Shown: positions 61,195-64,000 of the stretch, piece by piece
How the letters are laid out: each line of letters begins with the position of its first letter
How positions within the stretch are numbered: position 1 is the stretch's first letter
NCBI RefSeq assembly: GCF_014118685.1
Contig: NZ_JACFAK010000001.1
Coordinates: 1 to 64,000 of the forward strand
DNA length: 64,000 nt
Origin: Flaviflexus huanghaiensis
GTDB taxonomy: Bacteria; Actinomycetota; Actinomycetes; Actinomycetales; Actinomycetaceae
Reading direction: 5' to 3'
Notes under the pieces: generated by a model
What the model was told of the DNA's origin: nothing
The model's input: only the letters and a program-made list of their open reading frames with translations
Databases searched by the model: none
Program-made: the position numbers and the translations under genes

Positions 61195-62271
61195 ATGGGC
61201 GAGAAGCGTAAGAGCGAGCGACAGATTCGCGAATGGCGGCGCAACCTTGCCGAAGAGCGGGCCGAATACTGGGTCTACCGGCGCCTGGCCGACACCCGGA
61301 CCGGTGAGGAGCGCGAGATTCTGCTCGATCTGGCCGAGGCTGAGAAGCGGCACGCAGATCATTGGTGCAACCTGCTTGGCCCTGATGTCGGCATGCCGCT
61401 ACGGCCGTCCTTTCGCACGCTCCTGCTCGGCTTCCTCGCCCGTTGGTTCGGGTTCGTGTTCGCACTCGCTCTCATGCAGGTCTCGGAAGAACGTGCCACC
61501 CGCCGACGATCTGACGACGACTGGGGCACTCCGACGATGGCGGCTGATGAAGCCGTCCACGCCGAAGTCATCCGCTCCCTTGCCACCCGAGGCCGCAACT
61601 CGATGTCCGGCACGTTCCGTGCCGCGGTGTTCGGAGCTAACGACGGGTTGGTCTCCAACCTTGCCCTCGTCATCGGCGTCGCAGCGGCCGGGGTGCCAAA
61701 CTCAACCGTCCTCCTCACCGGCCTGTCAGGCCTGCTCGCTGGCGCGCTATCGATGGCGGCAGGAGAGTGGGTGTCGGTCCGTTCCCAGCGGGAGCTCCTC
61801 GACGCCTCAACTCCCGATGAGACATCGAACAGACTCCTTCCCGCGCTCGACTACGAGGCGAATGAGCTCTCGCTCGTCTACCGAGCGAGAGGCATGTCGT
61901 CCGAGGAGGCAGACCTCATGGCGACGAGGGCGCTCGATAAGATCCGCGCCCGCGAGCACGTCAACGCGCTCGGCACCCAGCGTATGGATTTCGAGGAGAT
62001 TGGGTCCCCCTGGCGGGCAGCGACGTCGTCTTTCCTCTTCTTCGCGACCGGCGCGATCATGCCCGTTCTCCCCTTCTTCTTCCTGTCGGGCACGCCAGCC
62101 ATCCTCGCCGCGAGTGCCGTTGTGGGCATGGCCCTCCTCATCACCGGCGGGATCGTCGGCATCCTGTCCGGGAAGCCGCCGGTACCGCGTGCACTCAGAC
62201 AGTTGCTCATCGGCGCCGGGGCCGGACTCGTGACGTTTGTCTTGGGTCTGATTTTCGGCACGGCTGCTTAA
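61195..62271 (+). CDS. Rubrerythrin-VIT1/CCC1 fusion, iron/manganese transporter (MbfA-like)
   Basis: 358 aa. N-terminal ferritin-like domain (about 1-140) with di-iron ligands E20/E21, E50xxH53 and E119xxH122. C-terminal VIT1/CCC1 domain from about 145, beginning VFGANDGLVSNLALVIGVAA with MAAGEWVSVRSQRELL and five membrane helices. Such fusions export Fe2+ or Mn2+ to the outside. ATG 61195 preferred; GGGGGAGAA lies upstream. An earlier in-frame ATG (61174) is possible. Confidence 0.9.
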   Translation: MGEKRKSERQIREWRRNLAEERAEYWVYRRLADTRTGEEREILLDLAEAEKRHADHWCNLLGPDVGMPLRPSFRTLLLGFLARWFGFVFALALMQVSEERATRRRSDDDWGTPTMAADEAVHAEVIRSLATRGRNSMSGTFRAAVFGANDGLVSNLALVIGVAAAGVPNSTVLLTGLSGLLAGALSMAAGEWVSVRSQRELLDASTPDETSNRLLPALDYEANELSLVYRARGMSSEEADLMATRALDKIRAREHVNALGTQRMDFEEIGSPWRAATSSFLFFATGAIMPVLPFFFLSGTPAILAASAVVGMALLITGGIVGILSGKPPVPRALRQLLIGAGAGLVTFVLGLIFGTAA

Positions 62272-62290
62272 CAAGTGCGCCAAAGAACAT

Positions 62291-62296
62291 TAAACT
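62291..62296 (+). promoter_or_regulatory. -10 element, leaderless promoter of ADP-ribosylglycohydrolase
   Basis: TAAACT ends 6 nt before the ATG at 62303. Confidence 0.5.
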
Positions 62297-62302
62297 CAGG
62301 TC

Positions 62303-63265
62303 ATGGAGACGTTCGAATTGACCGATGCCGTGAGGAGCCGCGCGCGGGGGACTCTCCTCGCTTCCGCAGTCGGTGACGCCCTCGGTGTGCCCTACGAATT
62401 TGACACGATCACGTTGGAGGGCGACCCGCAAATGCTGGGTGGCGGCCTCGGCGATTACGAGCCCGGTGAATGGTCCGACGATACGCAGATGTCCATCTGC
62501 ATTGCGCAGGTTGCTGCGACCGGTGTCCGCCTCACCTCCCAAGCCGCCCAGGATGATATTGCGGCGAAGTTCCTCGCCTGGGCGAAGGACGGGGCAACGG
62601 ATATTGGCATACAGACGTCTCGTGTGCTCGCTGACGCTCAGCGCCGGGAAGGAACGCCGTCGCAGACGCTTCGCGCCGCAGCCGCGTACTTCGCAGCGAC
62701 TTCTGACCGTGCGGCAGGCAACGGCGCCCTCATGCGCACAGCACCAGTCGGCCTCGCCTTCCTCCACGATCGTGAGCTCACAGCCCAGGCCGCCAGAGAG
62801 ATCGCGGGGCTCACGCACACTGATCCGATGGTGGGTGACACGTGCGTTCTTTGGTCGGAGGCCATCCGACATGCTGTGACCTCGGGTCGCATCGACGTCT
62901 ACGCTGGCCTTGACCTGCTACATCCCGATGTTCATCCCTCTCTCATTGCCACGCTGAAGGAAGCCGAGGATCCTGATTTCCGCCCGGAAGCGAACTCCTT
63001 CACGATCACCGCCATGCAATCCGCCTGGCATGCGGTCGTCATGGCAAAAGACACCGACGATCCGATCCGGAATGGTCTGTTCGAGGCGATCAGGCAGGGT
63101 TCAGACACTGATACGACGGCGGCCGTCGCCGGCGCTTTGCTCGGGGCGGCGTTCGGTGAAGAGATGGTACCGGACTACGAAGTCCACGGATGGCCGGGGA
63201 TGACGGGATCGGACCTTGCTGACCTGGCCGAAACGATCGTCGAGAAGTGCCGTCCGCGCTACTGA
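62303..63265 (+). CDS. ADP-ribosylglycohydrolase family protein
   Basis: 320 aa ADP-ribosyl-acceptor hydrolase (DraG/ARH family). Metal/catalytic motifs SAVGDALGVPYEF, EWSDDTQMSICIAQ, GNGALMRTAPVG and GSDTDTTAAVAGALLGAAFG are conserved, giving the two Mg sites. It would remove ADP-ribose from proteins or nucleic acids. No ADP-ribosyltransferase gene is adjacent, so the target is unknown. Confidence 0.92.
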   Translation: METFELTDAVRSRARGTLLASAVGDALGVPYEFDTITLEGDPQMLGGGLGDYEPGEWSDDTQMSICIAQVAATGVRLTSQAAQDDIAAKFLAWAKDGATDIGIQTSRVLADAQRREGTPSQTLRAAAAYFAATSDRAAGNGALMRTAPVGLAFLHDRELTAQAAREIAGLTHTDPMVGDTCVLWSEAIRHAVTSGRIDVYAGLDLLHPDVHPSLIATLKEAEDPDFRPEANSFTITAMQSAWHAVVMAKDTDDPIRNGLFEAIRQGSDTDTTAAVAGALLGAAFGEEMVPDYEVHGWPGMTGSDLADLAETIVEKCRPRY

Positions 63266-63291
63266 TTCTCGGTTACACAGGGGAGAGCCCC

Positions 63292-64000
63292 CTAGCGGCG
63301 CTCCTTCCTGCGAGCGTTGAGCTCGTGCAGTTTGATGAGTAGCTCATATCCGTCTTCGCCTCTGATTGTTGGCACTCCATGGCGGGCCTCGTCATGCCCG
63401 TCGAGACGCGGATCGTCAATCGCCTCGGTCATGCCGTGGGACAGGACCTGCTCGACTGGGTTGAGCTCCCGGATCGCGATGCCGGCAACGTGGCGAGGAT
63501 GCTCACGGGCCAGCTCATCAAGGATGAGCGGGTCGTGCTGCCCATCATCGCCGACAAGAATCCATCTGATATCCGGGAACGTGATGATGAGATTGCGTAG
63601 CTGGGTCTTCTTATGCTCCTGGCCGGACCTGAACAGCCCCGTCGGGGTCGGCCCCCAGTCGGTGAGCAGGAGAGGCCCCGTTGGGAAACCGTTGAGGGTA
63701 AGGAAAATCTCCAGCGTCGGTAGGGTGTTCCAGGCTCCGGTCGACAGGTAGAACACCGGTGCGTCGGGGTACTCAGAGAGCACTTCCTGGTAGAACTCCG
63801 CCATGCCCGGCACGGGCTGACGAGTGTTCGTGTGCGCTACCCACGAGTTCCATGCGGCAAGCACCATTCGCGGGAGCCACGTGATCATGACCGTGTCATC
63901 GATATCTGAGATAAGTCCCCGCCGGGCAGAGGGTGCGACGATGAGGACTTTCGCGGTAATTGGCTCCGACGCGGCCGCTTCGATTCGCACTTCGTGCCAG
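63292..64000 (-). CDS. App1-family phosphatase (DUF2183), 5' end outside window
   Basis: At least 236 residues; the frame is open to the right edge (WHEV before the GTG at 63990), so the start is missing. HAD-like DxDxT motif ISDIDDTVMITWLPR, FYLSTGAWNTLPTLEIFL and LVGDDGQHDP are typical of DUF2183/App1-like phosphatidate phosphatases. Convergent with the ADP-ribosylglycohydrolase gene, 26 bp apart. Confidence 0.85.
   Translation of the reverse strand, partial: WHEVRIEAAASEPITAKVLIVAPSARRGLISDIDDTVMITWLPRMVLAAWNSWVAHTNTRQPVPGMAEFYQEVLSEYPDAPVFYLSTGAWNTLPTLEIFLTLNGFPTGPLLLTDWGPTPTGLFRSGQEHKKTQLRNLIITFPDIRWILVGDDGQHDPLILDELAREHPRHVAGIAIRELNPVEQVLSHGMTEAIDDPRLDGHDEARHGVPTIRGEDGYELLIKLHELNARRKERR

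Overview
The window is chromosomal DNA from a high-GC Gram-positive bacterium (Actinomycetota). The best fit is the Actinomycetales/Actinomycetaceae side of the phylum, but the genus is inferred, not proven. The signs are: GC-rich codon use; the order parA-parB / ddl-aminotransferase-trxA-trxB-murJ-DUF6049-NUDIX / pcnA, which matches the actinobacterial origin-proximal block (Rv3907c-Rv3918c region of Mycobacterium, here without sigM); MurJ fused to a pseudokinase; class Ib ribonucleotide reductase; and at least eleven genes that look leaderless (TAnnnT, then 6-7 nt, then the start codon). Three parS-like sites beside parAB place the left end near oriC. No rRNA, tRNA or CRISPR array was seen.

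Layout. 1-900: 3' end of an IS30-type transposase, then an intergenic region with parS sites. 0.9-2.9 kb: parAB. 2.9-12.3 kb: a seven-gene minus-strand unit (NUDIX, DUF6049, MurJ-pseudokinase, thioredoxin reductase, thioredoxin, PLP aminotransferase, D-Ala-D-Ala ligase family) joining envelope assembly to thiol redox. 12.4-18.9 kb: CCA-adding enzyme, MFS protein, AI-2E-type permease, bifunctional penicillin-binding protein with a TEEP repeat tail. 19.0-20.6 kb: rpsF-ssb-rpsR-rplI. 20.6-26.7 kb: RNase HI, metzincin-like DUF3152 protein, oligopeptidase B, LLM flavin oxidoreductase, radical SAM/SPASM protein. 26.7-28.5 kb: luxS plus an SAH/MTA nucleosidase carrying C-terminal HNH-associated repeats. 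28.6-32.2 kb: thiamine-binding protein, NUDIX, L-serine dehydratase, citrate synthase.

32.2-34.0 kb is a decayed stretch with two broken reading frames, a TM2 gene and several DnaA-box-like sites. It leads into the nrdHIE promoter, which has a well-spaced pair of NrdR boxes. nrdF lies 5 kb downstream of nrdE, separated by YbaK, an acetyltransferase, an acyltransferase, an ABC exporter and a SRPBCC protein. 43-49.3 kb is accessory: an EmrB-type efflux pump with an operator-like promoter, a methyltransferase, two truncated gene remnants joined head to head (Mg2+ P-type ATPase tail and MFS tail), an HdeD-like protein, and a SHOCT/multicopper oxidase pair. 49.4-64 kb holds housekeeping and hypothetical genes: a winged-helix protein, lipoprotein, LMW phosphatase, SprT-like protein, flavin monooxygenase, a three-gene membrane cassette, HrpA helicase, a membrane EEP phosphohydrolase, DUF4287, a rubrerythrin-VIT transporter, ADP-ribosylglycohydrolase, and an App1-type phosphatase cut by the window end.

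Functional links. LuxS and the nucleosidase form a complete two-step SAH recycling and AI-2 precursor route. NrdH, NrdI, NrdE and NrdF make a complete class Ib reductase, and TrxAB gives general thiol reduction. MurJ, the Ddl-family ligase and the class A PBP cover lipid II flipping, dipeptide synthesis and polymerisation. Strong perfect-stem terminators close most units (after rplI, sdaA, TM2, nrdE, the ABC permease, nrdF and hdeD).
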